Numbered from the stretch's first letter, positions 52,608 to 63,787 are shown. The stretch is DNA of 64,000 nucleotides from Metaphire vulgaris (GCA_018105865.1 CM030861.1:3017984-3081983), one strand, 5' to 3'. Numbers and translations are program-made. The notes: generated by a model not told the origin, from the letters alone.

Positions 52608-54250
52608 TCTTTGAACATCATTCTTCTGTGAATGTTTTTATTATATTGTGATGCCTCTTACTATTAGTAATACTTCCAGATTAACAAGAATGTTCTGAAA
52701 TATATTTGCTTGAAACATTTAATTAAGAAGGGTCTAATTTTTCCACATAAAATACACATGCTCTACATTTTTGTAGAATTCATAACAATTGATGTTTTTA
52801 TTGATTGTTAAAGTTTTAAAATAGTAAAAATATACTGGTTAATAGTTAAATATATATAATAGTCAAGTGTTGTGTCCATGTTGTGTGAAAATCTTGAGAT
52901 AGTGTCCACAAAAGATGCTCTGAATTAGAAAGTCTACCATTACAACTTAATTAAACAGAAATTTTCTGTACTGATGACTTGAAATTTGGTTATTTTGCCT
53001 GTGCCATTTATTGCAATTCTTTACTTGTTGGCAACAAACACACTTTCAGGTGACTCTTAAAATAACAAAAGAACAATTTATGCTTAATTATTAAATAAAT
53101 TTATTAATTAGTCATTTATGAGGTAAATTCATCATTAATTAAACGTTAATTTTAAAAACCTGACATTTTGACAGCAACACAGTCCTAGAGTTTTATGCTC
53201 TTGTAATTTTTCATCTTTTGCATTGGTATGCGTATCCTATGGGCACAAAAGTGATGCTTTGTTTGTGGTGAGTTAGCCTATTGTGAGTTTGTAATGATTG
53301 ATTATATTATTAATGTTTGATGTTATTAGTTTGTTCAGTTTTGCATAGGTAAGGTTTAACAGGTTATCTTTGTTTGAAATTTTATTCAGTATTTTCCTCT
53401 GTGTGAATTTATCAAGCATCATGTTACAAGTGAGTGGCTTTCATGCATAGTGTGCATTGTCATCTTATCTGGTTTTTCAACTTCTTGGAAGTATTTGAAA
53501 TGGAATGTTTTCAAAATGTGATTTTGCAATTAGTTTGTTAAATAGTCTACTTGATTTTTCTTCTGTTGTATGTTTTTCCTAGATTTTGGATAAACATATC
53601 AATGAATTTTAAAGTTTCTGCTGCTGACAAGATGACAGACTTGCTGTTGAAGTATTTTAAAGCAATACTTAAAGTTTATCATAATGTCGTTTAACTCAAC
53701 CGGTTTCTTCTTCATTTGCTTGAAAGCATGAGATTACAAATACAAACTATGAGCACAATTTGATTATTATATCAAGAGCAATTATTATGGATTGAACATT
53801 AAGACTCGATGAAAGCAATGAAGCTGTGCCTCTTATCTTGAGTGTTGCTGTAACTGTCATTGTGTTCTTCCTAATTCGTTATGATTTAAACTTTAAAGAG
53901 ATTTCTTCTGAGCTAAGTTTGTATTTTCTATCCAGTTTGGATGGTAACATTCTTGTCTATAAGTTGCATGCGTGCTTGTTTTGTACCATTACCTTCTGTA
54001 ACAATTGTCTGTTGGTTATTAGATCAAGTGATGAAATAAAATTGTAATTTAGAAATGAAATGTAAATTGGAATGGTCTGATGAAATGTCTTGTGAACTCT
54101 TTTTGTGCTTATTATGCGCAAATTATGTGTTTTATTGCAAATCTTCTACATCCTGTATGGCCACATATCATGTGTTCTGCTGTATTTTATTTTCATATGT
54201 ATGCTGTATGGGCTTGTGCACTATATACCTAAAAATACAGTATTTTGACA
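52608..54250. other. Intergenic AT-rich stretch
   Basis: No supported coding sequence. Possible poly(A) signals AATAAA occur near 53094 and 54034. Confidence 0.4.
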
Positions 54251-54259
54251 TCAGGTAAT

Positions 54260-54565
54260 GACCGGGGATGCAAGAGACAATAATAGATAAAATCAGAACA
54301 AAAAGACTTAGATGGTATGGACATGTAAATAGAATTCAGAATAGACAGGAGACTCCCATATAAAGCACTCTGCATATACAAAGAAGGCAAGAGAGGAAGA
54401 GGAAGGCCCAGGGAAAAGTGGATGGATAACATCAAAGAAGACTCTGAAAGATACCAGATATCAGTAATCGATGGAAAGATACTAACAACAGAAAAGGATA
54501 AATGGAGTAGTTTGGTGTCTAGCTATTGCTGCTAATGAGCTGGCAGAAAGCAACTATGATGATGA
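54260..54565 (+). pseudogene. RTE-like reverse transcriptase C-terminal remnant
   Basis: The plus strand reads 'IRTKRLRWYGHVNRIQNRQE' and, one frame on, 'GKRGRGRPREKWMDNIKEDS', then 'KDKWSSLVSSYCC' and a GATGATGAT tail near 54558. It is 5' truncated, with at least one frameshift. The tail type supports RTE. Confidence 0.75.
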
Positions 54566-55029
54566 TGACAATATTATGGAAAAGATAGTACAACTTTTTC
54601 AGTGGTATTGTCTTAGAACAGGTGTTTTAAAGTTATGCACTTTGTAAAAGGATGTACAGATTTGCACAAGCATGCTTTCCACTTCTGCTTTCTTACCATT
54701 GTCAGACGATGTAAATGATTTAGTGAACTGTTTTTGCCCCACAGCTGACATTAAAGCGATTCTTAATGTATTATTTTGTGACTGATGTGATATCGAATAG
54801 ACCCTTTTGACAGCTGCTAAACAGCAATTACTATTGCACCAAAGCTGTTCCATTTGTTCTTTTATTTGTTGAGTTTGTATGAGTGATTGCTCTTTGCTTT
54901 GGTATTCAGTTGACTGGCAGTGTAGTAAATAAATTGCCTTCCTTTGAATGTTTTAAGTAACTGATTGAAATACAGTGTTTATTCTGTAAGTTGTTAGAAT
55001 ATTTTAAGTTATGCCATTGGTAATTCTAT
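54566..55029. other. Intergenic, nothing recognised
   Basis: No supported feature. The 84-codon minus-strand frame at 54599-54853 has no domain or splice context. Confidence 0.4.
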
Positions 55030-55225
55030 CAGTGGTGTAGCCAAAGGGGAGTTTTGGGGGTTAAAGCCCCCCTTGGCTGGCAAAAAAAATATTTTTAATG
55101 AGTTTCTATGCATTTTTAAACATGAAACCCTCATTGGCTATAAAATGTTGTTTTAACCTTTTTGCTTGTCAGTTTCGTTTTTTTGCTTGTCAAGGTTTTT
55201 TAATGGTAAAAACCAAAATTTTTGA
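55030..55225. mobile_element. Worn MITE of the TTTTTGCTTGTC group
   Basis: Starts CAGTGGTGTAGCCAAAGGGG, a common hAT-type end. It has a GGGGGTTAAAGCCCCCCTTGG palindrome-like segment and two copies of TTTTTGCTTGTC (about 55159 and 55185). The right terminus and target duplication are not recognisable. Confidence 0.6.
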
Positions 55226-56286
55226 CACTGAATTGTATTAGAGTTAAAATAGCAAATCAGCCTATAAGCAAGTGACAACTCTATGTGAATTTTGAATTGC
55301 AAATAAGACATCAGATTGGGTCAGTGCTGCGTGATGCTGACTATTCTCTATGTTTAATAATGTAACTGAGTGCTGGAGATTAGTTCTTTAGTAATTCTTA
55401 TTTTCACACTGTGTATCCATAACTGTATTTAGTCTGGGCATATTGTCTTGTTAATTAGGTGTGTTTTCACATGTGAGCCTCATTTTCTGTGTTTGATGAT
55501 TGTATCAGAGTTACAATTATAGACAGAGTCTAGTTTTTAAAATGGTTTGTACATTATTTTAGTGAATCACGAGTCACATTTGATTCTAAGTTGCAATTAT
55601 TCTTTGCATGTGTGCAATGTCATTGTGTGTTTTGTATGAATATTTTAAAATGTACTTCTTTTGTGATATGGGGGGAGTTTGGTAGCAAATTAAAAAGTGC
55701 TGATTTCACTTGATTTTGCACTGTGAGACCTTGTTTGCTGACTTCATTTAGAGCTGGTTCTTCACTAGTTGAATTGATAATTGATCTCAGTATATTTAGA
55801 AGTTTCCTTCTTATGTAATAAGTAAAGTACAATCATACTACAGTATGTATTGTTTTGTAATGTGGGTGTAATTTGTTAAGAACTTCCAATGGTTGAACTT
55901 CAGAACTTTTATATGTTTGGAGTTTTGATTGATTTGCATTTTTCCTGCTCATGGTTTTAAATTCAGATTCTAAAAATACAAGTCCCAAGTGTTAGTTGTT
56001 TTAAACATATTACATATTGAGATAGTTTTAAGGATGAGATTTGTAACCTCTGAATACATTTTAACAGTGTTTTCTTATGTTGATGCAGTCACAATTTGTT
56101 GTGCATTAAAAACAGTTTGCTTCAGATAACTATTAAATTTTGTCCATTTCAGTTAAATAAGTCCTACAAGATGCTTTTACCTTCATCATTTCTGCACAAA
56201 TAATGTGTATTTTTGGTTTTTATCATTTTCATTTAATTTTCATCATATCTCCTTTTTGACAGAATTTTATATTGCTTGCCCACAGT
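55226..56286. other. Intergenic AT-rich stretch, nothing recognised
   Basis: No supported exon, RNA gene or terminal repeat. Confidence 0.4.
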
Positions 56287-56294
56287 TGCATCAT

Positions 56295-57160
56295 CAGTGT
56301 TAGGAATGATCACATGTAAAATGATTTGATCAATGATCAAGATAACTAAAGAAAAATTGATCTAAGATCAAGTTCAAAGATCACGAGAGTATAATATTAT
56401 ATGATCTAAGATCAGGATCTCTTTACAAGTGATCTAAGATCAAAGATCATACAAATATATTTATTGTATCGTGTATGATGTATGATATGATACATATATG
56501 AACTAGTCTTAAGTTTTACATTATTATAACTTCAATAATTATTAATTAGTAATGTTAATTTAATTTAAATGTAAATAATAGGCCTAAATACTAAATAGCA
56601 AAGGACCCATGATGGAACCTTGTGGTATTCAGCGAGACAGCGACTATACAAATCTTGAGGTGTCGGAGAAAATTGCTTGTTGAATGCAAGCCACCAAAAA
56701 TTTCTTCCTTACACAGTAACAGCAATCAGCTACAAATTTTTCATTATCAACCTTATATATTTTGAAAAATTTTCCATCTAAATGCAAGGAATGTTTGATT
56801 TTTCTGCCATTTTACTCAATACATGGAAACAACAACATAGAATACATAATGGTTGGCAATAAATTAGTGATGTTTCAAAGGGTAAGTTATCAATTTATTT
56901 TTTTGGGCATTTTAAATAGCTTTTCAGATGTTATTACACCTTGCTAGTATGTTATACGATCACTTAGTTGTGAGAATATGCATAATTTGATCTTTGGCTA
57001 CTTCTGTTGATAATAAAGATCAAAATCATCGAAAAAGTGATTAAAACTCAGAGTCAAGGATCACTATCAAAAACTGATCCAGATCAAAAGTCAAAGATCA
57101 TGAATTATGATCTTAGATTGTGATCTTAGATCATATGATCTAAGATCATTCCCAACACTG
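56295..57160. mobile_element. hAT-type element with GATCTAAGATC repeats
   Basis: Starts CAGTGTTAGGAATGATC and ends GATCATTCCCAACACTG. It is flanked by perfect 8-bp TGCATCAT at 56287-56294 and 57161-57168. The palindrome TGATCTAAGATCA, or its parts, recurs many times within about 180 bp of each end. The middle is AT-rich and has no transposase frame, so it is non-autonomous. Confidence 0.9.
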
Positions 57161-57476
57161 TGCATCATTACACTTTCTGTATAATTGATATACTTTTATT
57201 TGCAATAGCCACATAGAATACCAGGTAATTACTTTTCCTGTAGGCTGCATGATGTACAGTATTAAAGTTTGTCAAAGCCATTTCAAAATAAACTAGTAAT
57301 TCTACTGACAAGCTTTAAAAATTCTAGCCCTGTCTGTAATGGAAATGGAATGCACATTAATAAGAGTCACCAGGACATCATTCCAATAATCTCGGGACAC
57401 ATGTGTGCCTGTCTTCATGTTTGGTGAAGATAACCAACCTACTGTATAAGTTCATTACTCTTTTCGTTCATCTTTA

Positions 57477-57846
57477 GGTGTCGTCCATATAGTACGTACG
57501 CACCGAGGGGTATGGAGGTTCCAGATTTAGGCGATTTTGCATACAGAAGCTTACGGAGGGGAGGGGGTCACGACTGAATTTTTACATACGCACAAATTTC
57601 AAATTTATAAATAGGTATATTCACACAAACACGGTTATTTAAATATGATATTCAAAAACTTTAATTTAATAGTAAACAAATGCTTTTTGACTATGGCCAA
57701 AAATTAATTTTCACCATGAGGGAGGGTTGGTTGCTAATTTGTATGTATGCATAGGGGGGGTGGTTAAAAATGTACGGTGTGCACCAGAGGAGAGGTAAAA
57801 ATAAGCCTTTTTTGTACACATACTAATATACTATATGGATGGCCCC
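57477..57846. mobile_element. TIR MITE, (GG)GTCGTCCATATAGTACG ends
   Basis: Left GGTGTCGTCCATATAGTACG faces right ATATACTATATGGATGGCCCC. TTTA lies on both sides (57473-57476; 57847-57850). G-rich words such as GGGGAGGGGG occur inside. It belongs to the same terminal-repeat group as 61007-61453; superfamily not assigned. Confidence 0.65.
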
Positions 57847-57939
57847 TTTAGCCCCCTTATAATAAATTAGTTGCGTGTTTCATGCATAATATTTTTTTTA
57901 TTTTCAACTCTTTCGTTTAAAGTTTAGTGTTTAATAAAT

Positions 57940-58402
57940 ACTCCCCTGAAAGTATTTAAATACTTTCATTTTTTTTTGTTCTCAGGTAGTATTTAAATAG
58001 TATTTAAATACCCAAATACCCTTGTAAGTATTTAAATACTGGCAAATAAGGTTTAAATTTTTAAAATTCTTTATGTATTTATTATTCATTTTTTGTAAAG
58101 AAATGTTAGTTAAAATTATTTCTAACAATGTCAATGTAGACCTACTTAACTTTTCAACTGTCTAAAACCATCAGTAAAGAAAATGTAAAAATGAACAGTT
58201 TATAAGAAATGTTATAATTATGTGAAAATTGCAATAAATCCAAAGTATTTAAATTTCTTAAATACATCTAAATACTCTATGGTATTTAAATACTTATTAA
58301 ATTACTTAATTTTGGATGATTATTTAAATACTGTCTTAAATACTGGACAAAGTATTTAAATAGTATTTAAATACTGAAAGTATTTAAATACTCTTTCAAC
58401 CT
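57940..58402. mobile_element. MITE-like block of AGTATTTAAATACT palindromes
   Basis: At least ten copies of AGTATTTAAATACT or close variants cluster near both ends (57948-58045; 58255-58392). GAAAGTATTTAAATAC lies at the left and GTATTTAAATACTCTTTC at the right as inverted ends. The layout matches hAT elements with subterminal repeats. No clear target duplication. Confidence 0.6.
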
Positions 58403-59286
58403 TTAAAGCCAGTGGTATGCCTACTTTTGGCATAATTCTGTAATTGGCATTTGTTGAAATTTTGGGGATTCTGGCAAGAAATTCTTGTTATTAAAATGAA
58501 TTGCTGAAAGAGGAGCTATGGAATATCTAAATTTTGTGGACAATAAAAACCAGGATTTGGAATTGGCACTTATATTTTTTAAAATAATTTTTTGGTCAAT
58601 TTTTTACCAAATTATATTATTACTTGTATTTTTGGAAAGATGGTTTTAAATTTTATTTTGTTTACAAAATCTAAAACATTACTGCTGCTGGGCCTCAGGG
58701 ACACCAGGATCATGTAGGATGACAAAACCTCTTTCCAATATTCTATATCCCTCCCAGTCAAAAGTAAATCAAAAGTTGGAACAGGAATTATTAATAACAT
58801 TTGCCTCGAGAATTCTCGTCCATTTTACATTACATTTCTAATAAATGAATGGTAAAAGGGTTTTGTCTGGGACCAAAACAGTGTGGGATTTTTAATTTTC
58901 CTGTGTGGTAGTTCAGTTAGAGCCACAAAAGTAGTAGTACCGGGTAGGCCTAGTAGTAGTAGTAGTTGCAGCAGCATTGGCATAAAATTGGATGAACAGT
59001 GGGGGCCCAAGCCATATAGGCCTACCTTCCCTGTGGTATCCTATCAAAAAGTGGGTGGCTTGAACCTAGAGGCCTAATATACGTTTATGAGTACAGTATT
59101 AGCAGCAATAGTTGCTGTTATTTAGCCAGGCAGCGCACTGCTGAGAAATCTTGGTTACACATCAGGGTTATTTCTAGGATTATCAATTGGGGGTTGCTAT
59201 TTTCTGGGGGTGCCTGTCGAAAAAGTCAGACAAGAAAAACAGATAATCCGGCTCTCAGATTGAGGGTGCAAAAATATCCCTATCAC
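58403..59286. other. Intergenic; unassigned frame at 58612-58800
   Basis: A minus-strand frame with 'DLLLTGRDIEYWKEVLSSYM' looks protein-like but has neither splice sites nor a recognised family. A (TAG)n run and TAGGCCTA words lie near 58940-59075. Nothing firmer is seen. Confidence 0.35.
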
Positions 59287-59423
59287 ACATAGGATTCATC
59301 CAGATAGTACGCATACACATTGAGGGGAGGTGGTTGGATGCTTGAGATTTTGCGTATGTACGTGCGTGCAACGCGGTGAGAGGGTTGAAAATATGCCCTT
59401 ATTGCGTACGTACTATAGGGCTG
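59287..59423. repeat. Short decayed MITE, AGTACGCATAC ends
   Basis: Left CAGATAGTACGCATACACAT and right TTGCGTACGTACTATAGGGC are inverted relatives of the 57477-57846 ends. Only about 135 bp separates them, so it is internally deleted. Confidence 0.5.
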
Positions 59424-59475
59424 ATCCCATAACTTCTGCTGCTTCGCTGTGAAAAACTTGCGTAGTGTAGGCTAC

Positions 59476-59844
59476 CTGCCATTTGAGAACTGTTCGACCA
59501 CTGTCGTAAGGAGCGCTGCATCTTATGAGGCGCATACCACGACCTGGACCTGCGAACTTCTTAACGAAGAAAAACCGGGTATTTTTGTAAGCAAACAAGA
59601 AATTTTCCAGAACTGATAAACGGCAGTTGGTCGCTAGAATAAAAGACTTCAGGGCGTCATCGCCTAGCTTCTTCGGAGCGGAGTTTGTACTGGGCGGATG
59701 AAGACGTCTACCAGGTCCCTTCAGTGGGCATCGTACACATTTCACCCACACACGGGCCATCGGGTCTTCGTATATAATGAAACCACAGACAAGCAGGCCG
59801 ATCTGTGCTGCGGACACTGTTAAAACATCTGTCAACGTAGTCAT
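59476..59844 (-). CDS. Possible first coding exon of an unknown divergent gene
   Basis: ATG at 59844 (minus strand) opens 'MTTLTDVLTVSAAQIGLLVC'. A hydrophobic stretch, then 'WVKCVRCPLKGPGRRLH' and 'NFLFAYKNTRFFFVKKFAG' lead to a possible donor TGGCAG/GTAGCC at 59476 in phase 0. The frame stays open without splicing to 59413, for 147 codons in all. Codon composition is more coding-like than the neighbourhood. I do not recognise the protein and found no second exon. It faces the receptor gene across about 275 bp. Confidence 0.35.
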
Positions 59845-60119
59845 TTGATTTCCCACGTACGCAGAAGCGCAGAAACCAGTTGACTTTAAAAGCGAATTCG
59901 TTAGAGCAACTTACGATTGACTATTTCGTAGGTTAATTGTGCGTTCGTAAAGTCTAAAGTCTAGACAGATCTTCTTCGCTGACTTTCTTAGTTAATTCGT
60001 AGTTGCAAGAGATTGGCGTCTTCGTGCGACTGAATTCTGTGGTTGCTGTGCGTTCGAAAGAGCGCCGTCTCTCTCCGGCCAACGCCTGCGTGACTGCGTC
60101 TCTGTCGTCAGTAAACGCA
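59845..60119. promoter_or_regulatory. Probable promoter region of the receptor gene (perhaps bidirectional)
   Basis: A CpG-richer interval between two opposed start codons. The plus-strand ATG at 60120 lies in AACGCAATGG, a fair Kozak context. No TATA box stands out. Promoter function is inferred from position and base composition. Confidence 0.4.
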
Positions 60120-60198
60120 ATGGTAGAGCGGCGTGCGGTTGGTTTACTGCGGCAGTATCTTCTGGTCGCCGTCTCGGTCTTCATCGCTTGTATATCGG
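60120..60198 (+). CDS. Receptor gene exon 1: signal peptide
   Basis: Encodes 'MVERRAVGLLRQYLLVAVSV' and 'FIACIS'. Donor TCGG/GTAGGC at 60199. The leftover G joins TT of exon 2 to give Val. The upstream frame from 60003 has no ATG of its own that improves the start, so I take 60120. Confidence 0.8.
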
Positions 60199-63100
60199 GT
60201 AGGCGCTGTCTCGCAATCGACGCAATTCAATCACTTTTGAAGTTTTGAACGCATTTGTTTCGCGAACTTTTGTAAAATGCAGCAAACGCAGTGAACATCA
60301 CGCAGACAATAGGATCCATGACTTTGGCTTTGTCACTGTCGGCACGACAGATAGGCTATTGTAGTTGGATGATACAGCTACATGCAATATAGGCCCACGA
60401 CTTTTATGAGAAACTTACCGCAAGGGGAATTCTTGGGCATAGTAAGATTTACATGATTACATCTTTTAGATTTTCTGTCACAAACCGGTTAGCCCTGTGG
60501 TCTCAATGATGTCTTCTCTTTTTGCACTTTTGATTCTTGTCACAACTGCTTAATTGAATTGTACCGAAAGGTGTTAGAAGTTCATGGCTTGTGCCTATTT
60601 GTTCCAGCAAATCAATCAATGATTGATTTGCTGGAATGAAATTAGTCCAGATTGTGGTTTTTATTTAAATGCAGTTTCTGCCGGTGCAAGATGCAGACCT
60701 CAGGAGTGGCAGTGTCCAGCAAGTGAAGTATGTATTCCATTTAATAAAATCTGCGATCAATCTGGTGACTGTCCAAATGCAACAGACGAAGGATCTTCAT
60801 GTAGTATGTAACCTTAGCATAAACATGAATTTCCCTTCAAAATATTTTTGGTTTCATTTTAGATTCTAGTTCTAAGTTTATTTTATAGTTTCATTTTAGT
60901 TTTACATAAATTTAGTTTTATTATTAGTTTCATTTAAAGACCATTTAGCTTTGCATTTTCATTTTCAGCATTTTAAAGTTTTTTCAGCTTTGCAACTTTA
61001 TGTTATGGGGCCGTCTGTAAATGATGTCACACACTTAGGGGGGAGGGGTTCATGCATTTGTGACGATGTGATGATGGGGCGGGAGGGGTTTTCCAGAAAT
61101 GTGATGTCACATAATACTAAATATTTTTATTAATACTGCAATGCTATTTTACCACAAAATTGAATGTATTTTACACTTATAATTATTATACTTCATTTTA
61201 AAAAGAATTTAAAACAGTTTCTGAATATTGTTTAAATTATAATGAATTCAATTATAATGAATTCAATTATAATGAATATTGTCAAACAAAACATTAATTT
61301 TGACATTAGAAAGACGACAAGATGACGGGGAGGGATTAATGCATTGTGACATCATATTTGAGGGGGTCTGACTTTTTGTGACCACGTGTGATGATGGAAG
61401 AGGAGGGGTTAAAAAACTGCCAAAATCGCATGATGTCATTTATGGATGGCCCCTATAACAAATATTTCACTAAAGCATTAATGCCAATTTACAACTGATT
61501 TAATACAGTGGTAATAAACATAGATATACAATTAGTATAAGAAACAGCTCATTACACTGGCTTTCTGTGCTATCTGGTGCCCTTATATGCATACTTGCAC
61601 TCTCTGAAGCAACTGTTTTCTATGTTGGGTTTCTTCCTTAAAGATGATGCTGGCGTTTCCAACAAGGCTGGCAGCTTATGAGACTGCGTTTTTCAATTAA
61701 TAAATTAAATCAAGCCCAATAAAACATTCTCATATGGATTTTCAGGTTTGAGAAATCAGCACCAGCTATTTTCCGACCAAATGTTGGCAATGATGTGATA
61801 TCTTATTATCATATAAACTTCTATAACACCACTTTCTAATACTCAAGGCTATTAATCAATGGTACTCCAAATCCAGACCACAAAAGAAGAGGTCAATTCC
61901 AGAGGTTAGTCATAGTCGGGTAGCAGCAAGACAGACTGTGATAGAAAAGAGAAATCAAAGGAGACATGATTTTATAATGGATTTCATAGTACACTGTACT
62001 GCAGTATAATGGTACAGCAAAATTTGTGCTAAAACAGTGTAAGTATAATTTTATTTTCCAATAACTTTGATTTGTATTTGATACGTAAGGTATGTATTAT
62101 GTATTATTATGTATCATTATGTAATATGTTTTGACCTTGCATTTTGCCAAGGTTAATTTAATAAAGTGATCTTGTATTGTATTGTGTTAATTTCATAATG
62201 TAGACAAGATGCAGAGGGGCTATTGAAATTCTTTTAAAATGTGAGGACCAATTAAAATTAAGTTGTAGTTAAGCTCGCACATTAACTCACAGGTTCAGCA
62301 TTAAATAAATAGTGCTAGTCAATGTTGGCGTTGAGCAAATTAATTAATATTCTAGAAAGCAATAGCAGATGAGCAACTGAGCAGGACTACTGCAATTGCA
62401 GCCATGGTGCACCTTGAGGTCAGGAATTTTCAGGACCCCATTCTGTAGCCCAGTTCACCACTGTTGATGCAGTTGGTATTTAGAAAACTGATTACATAGT
62501 TGGAAATATGGCTGTCAATAAAAATAAGTATTCTTCAGGCCCGTGCAGCTGCACCCCCTGGAAAAAAGTAGGTGGTCCCTTGGTGGTGCAGGGGGTGCAG
62601 ATCTTGACTCAAAAATATATAGGAAATGACCTTTTTGGGCTTGTCGAAAGGACCTTTTTTGCTTATCGGCTCAAAAATATATAGGAAATGACCGGTTTTT
62701 GGCTTGTCCCTCGAAAAATGTGACAACCAAACACCTCACCTCGGAAAATCTGCATACCTGCGAAAAATTCGTTCCGACGTGCCTGGTATTGTTTTAAGAA
62801 TTTCTGTTAAAATCCATTCAAGCAAATTGTTTTATTTATTAGTTTTTTGGTTAAATTATTCAAAAGAATAATTTTTTATTTGTTTGATTTATGAATGTTG
62901 CTAAGCAGCCTTGAAACATGACAAGCAACGCTTGATTCTATTGCCATTTTACAAAGAGTAAAATGCCCTGAAGGCAGTCTAATGATGACAACGATGACGA
63001 TGACAGCAAAGGTGACAATGATGCTGGAGATGACAGGATTCTGCCCCATCTTGTTGGCTGCTTGTTTTCTGGTAGGTTAAGTGGGGTGCAGAGTGGAGCC

Positions 63101-63506
63101 GTGGCTGGCACACTGGTCTGCCAATCTTGAAGTTTGCAGTTGAAGTCCTGGTTATGGCAGAGACTTCTTGGTTGCTTCTGCCTCAAGCGCCCCAGTCGAC
63201 ACAGTTGCAACGAGTACATCGGGTGGAAGTAAAGGCAGCGAGGAAAATTTTGGCAGTTGCCTCATTCACCAGATGCCATGAAAGTCTGAAGACGCTGACC
63301 TTTAGGTTCTTCGATGGGCACTGAACCCACGGAGTAGGCCATTGCCTTTTTTTATCTGAGTGGGATCATTTTGTTGTGTGTTTTAGGCAGTTCCATGTGT
63401 GGTGTGTTGTCTTGCAGTCACAGATGTCATTCTACCCCTACAGGAGGAATTTGTTCTTGTTCCAGTGGTTATGAGATTGACCCGAGCAATAACCAGACTT
63501 GTAGAG
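60120..63506 (+). CDS. LDL-receptor-related / LDLa-EGF receptor gene, 5' end (3 exons seen, partial)
   Basis: Exons 60120-60198, 60675-60803 and 63387-63506 join in matching phases (each boundary leaves one base). Residues 1-28 are a basic start plus 'YLLVAVSVFIACISVSA', a signal peptide. 'CRPQEWQCPASEVCIPFNKI' continues 'CDQSGDCPNATDEGSSC' with six cysteines and the Ca-binding Asp/Glu pattern of LDLa modules. 'MCGVLSCSHRCHSTPTGGIC' continues 'SCSSGYEIDPSNNQTC', an EGF-like module as found beside LDLa in LRPs. The product should enter the secretory route as a lipoprotein-receptor-type surface or secreted protein. The rest lies past the right edge; which LRP is unknown. Confidence 0.85.
60675..60803 (+). 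CDS. Receptor gene exon 2: LDLa module
   Basis: Acceptor TTTAAATGCAG, donor TGTA/GTATGT. Six cysteines with the spacing of LDL-receptor class A repeats and the acidic C-terminal box 'CDQSGDCPNATDEGS' that binds calcium. Single-module exon with phase 1 at both ends, as usual for LDLa exons. Confidence 0.9.
61007..61453. mobile_element. TIR MITE, GGGGCCRTCYRTAAATGA ends
   Basis: Left GGGGCCGTCTGTAAATGATG and right CATTTATGGATGGCCCC are inverted copies. TAT is repeated on both sides (61004-61006; 61454-61456). GATGTCAC, GGGAGGGGTT and TGATGATGG words recur in inverted order in both halves. Non-coding; related ends at 959 and 57477. Confidence 0.75.
62536..62785. mobile_element. hAT-type MITE of the GACCTTTTTTGCTTGTC group
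   Basis: Starts CAGGCCCGTGCAGC and ends TTCCGACGTGCCTG. The 8-bp flanks GTATTCTT (62528-62535) and GTATTGTT (62786-62793) differ at one base. TGCACCCCCTGGAAAAA and GGGGGTGCAG match 52329-52599. GACCTTTTTGGGCTTGTC, GACCTTTTTTGCTTATC and GACCGGTTTTTGGCTTGTC follow each other, and the phrase CTCAAAAATATATAGGAAAT is duplicated. Confidence 0.85.
63088..63345 (+). repeat. tRNA-derived SINE (probable)
   Basis: GCCGTGGCTGGCACACTGG resembles the A box, and GCAGTTGAAGTCCTGG, about 30 bp on, resembles the B box. A non-tRNA body follows to about 63345, immediately before exon 3. No simple tail is visible, so the 3' end is approximate. Confidence 0.5.
63387..63506 (+). CDS. Receptor gene exon 3: EGF-like module
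   Basis: Acceptor TGTGTTTTAG, donor AGAG/GTATGA. Six cysteines in 'CGVLSCSHRCHSTPTGGICS' and 'CSSGYEIDPSNNQTC' follow the EGF pattern. The module lies after an LDLa, as in LRP-type proteins. The exon starts with one base carried over and leaves one base for an exon outside the window. Confidence 0.88.
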
Positions 63507-63787
63507 GTATGATATTGCTCATCTGCAATACTCAATTTCAAGTTGAATTAGTCACTGATTTGAAATGAAGAGAATGAATGAAGTATGAAGTTACTCATTC
63601 GTTAAAGTTGCATTTAAGACCCACCAGCTACTCCCATTCTTTGTAATGCAGCACTGTTTCTGAAGACTTGTGCCTGTGTTAAATGATAATGGAAAGATGC
63701 TTTTGATCTAGGAAATGTACACATATACAGTCCAAGGCATGCATAGGCTGCATGTCAGCAAAACAGGTTCTAAGATAGAATGATAAT

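Larger units (their letters stand above)
60804..63386. other. Receptor gene intron 2
   Basis: Holds two MITEs and a SINE (listed separately), a 17-bp tandem repeat (about 61232-61278: ATTCAATTATAATGA three times) and a decayed microsatellite at 62085-62125. No further LDLa exon was seen. Confidence 0.5.

Noticed and set aside
58612..58800. Minus-strand exon 'DLLLTGRDIEYWKEV...'
   Set aside because: It looks protein-like, but there is an in-frame stop just upstream, no polypyrimidine acceptor and no partner exon.
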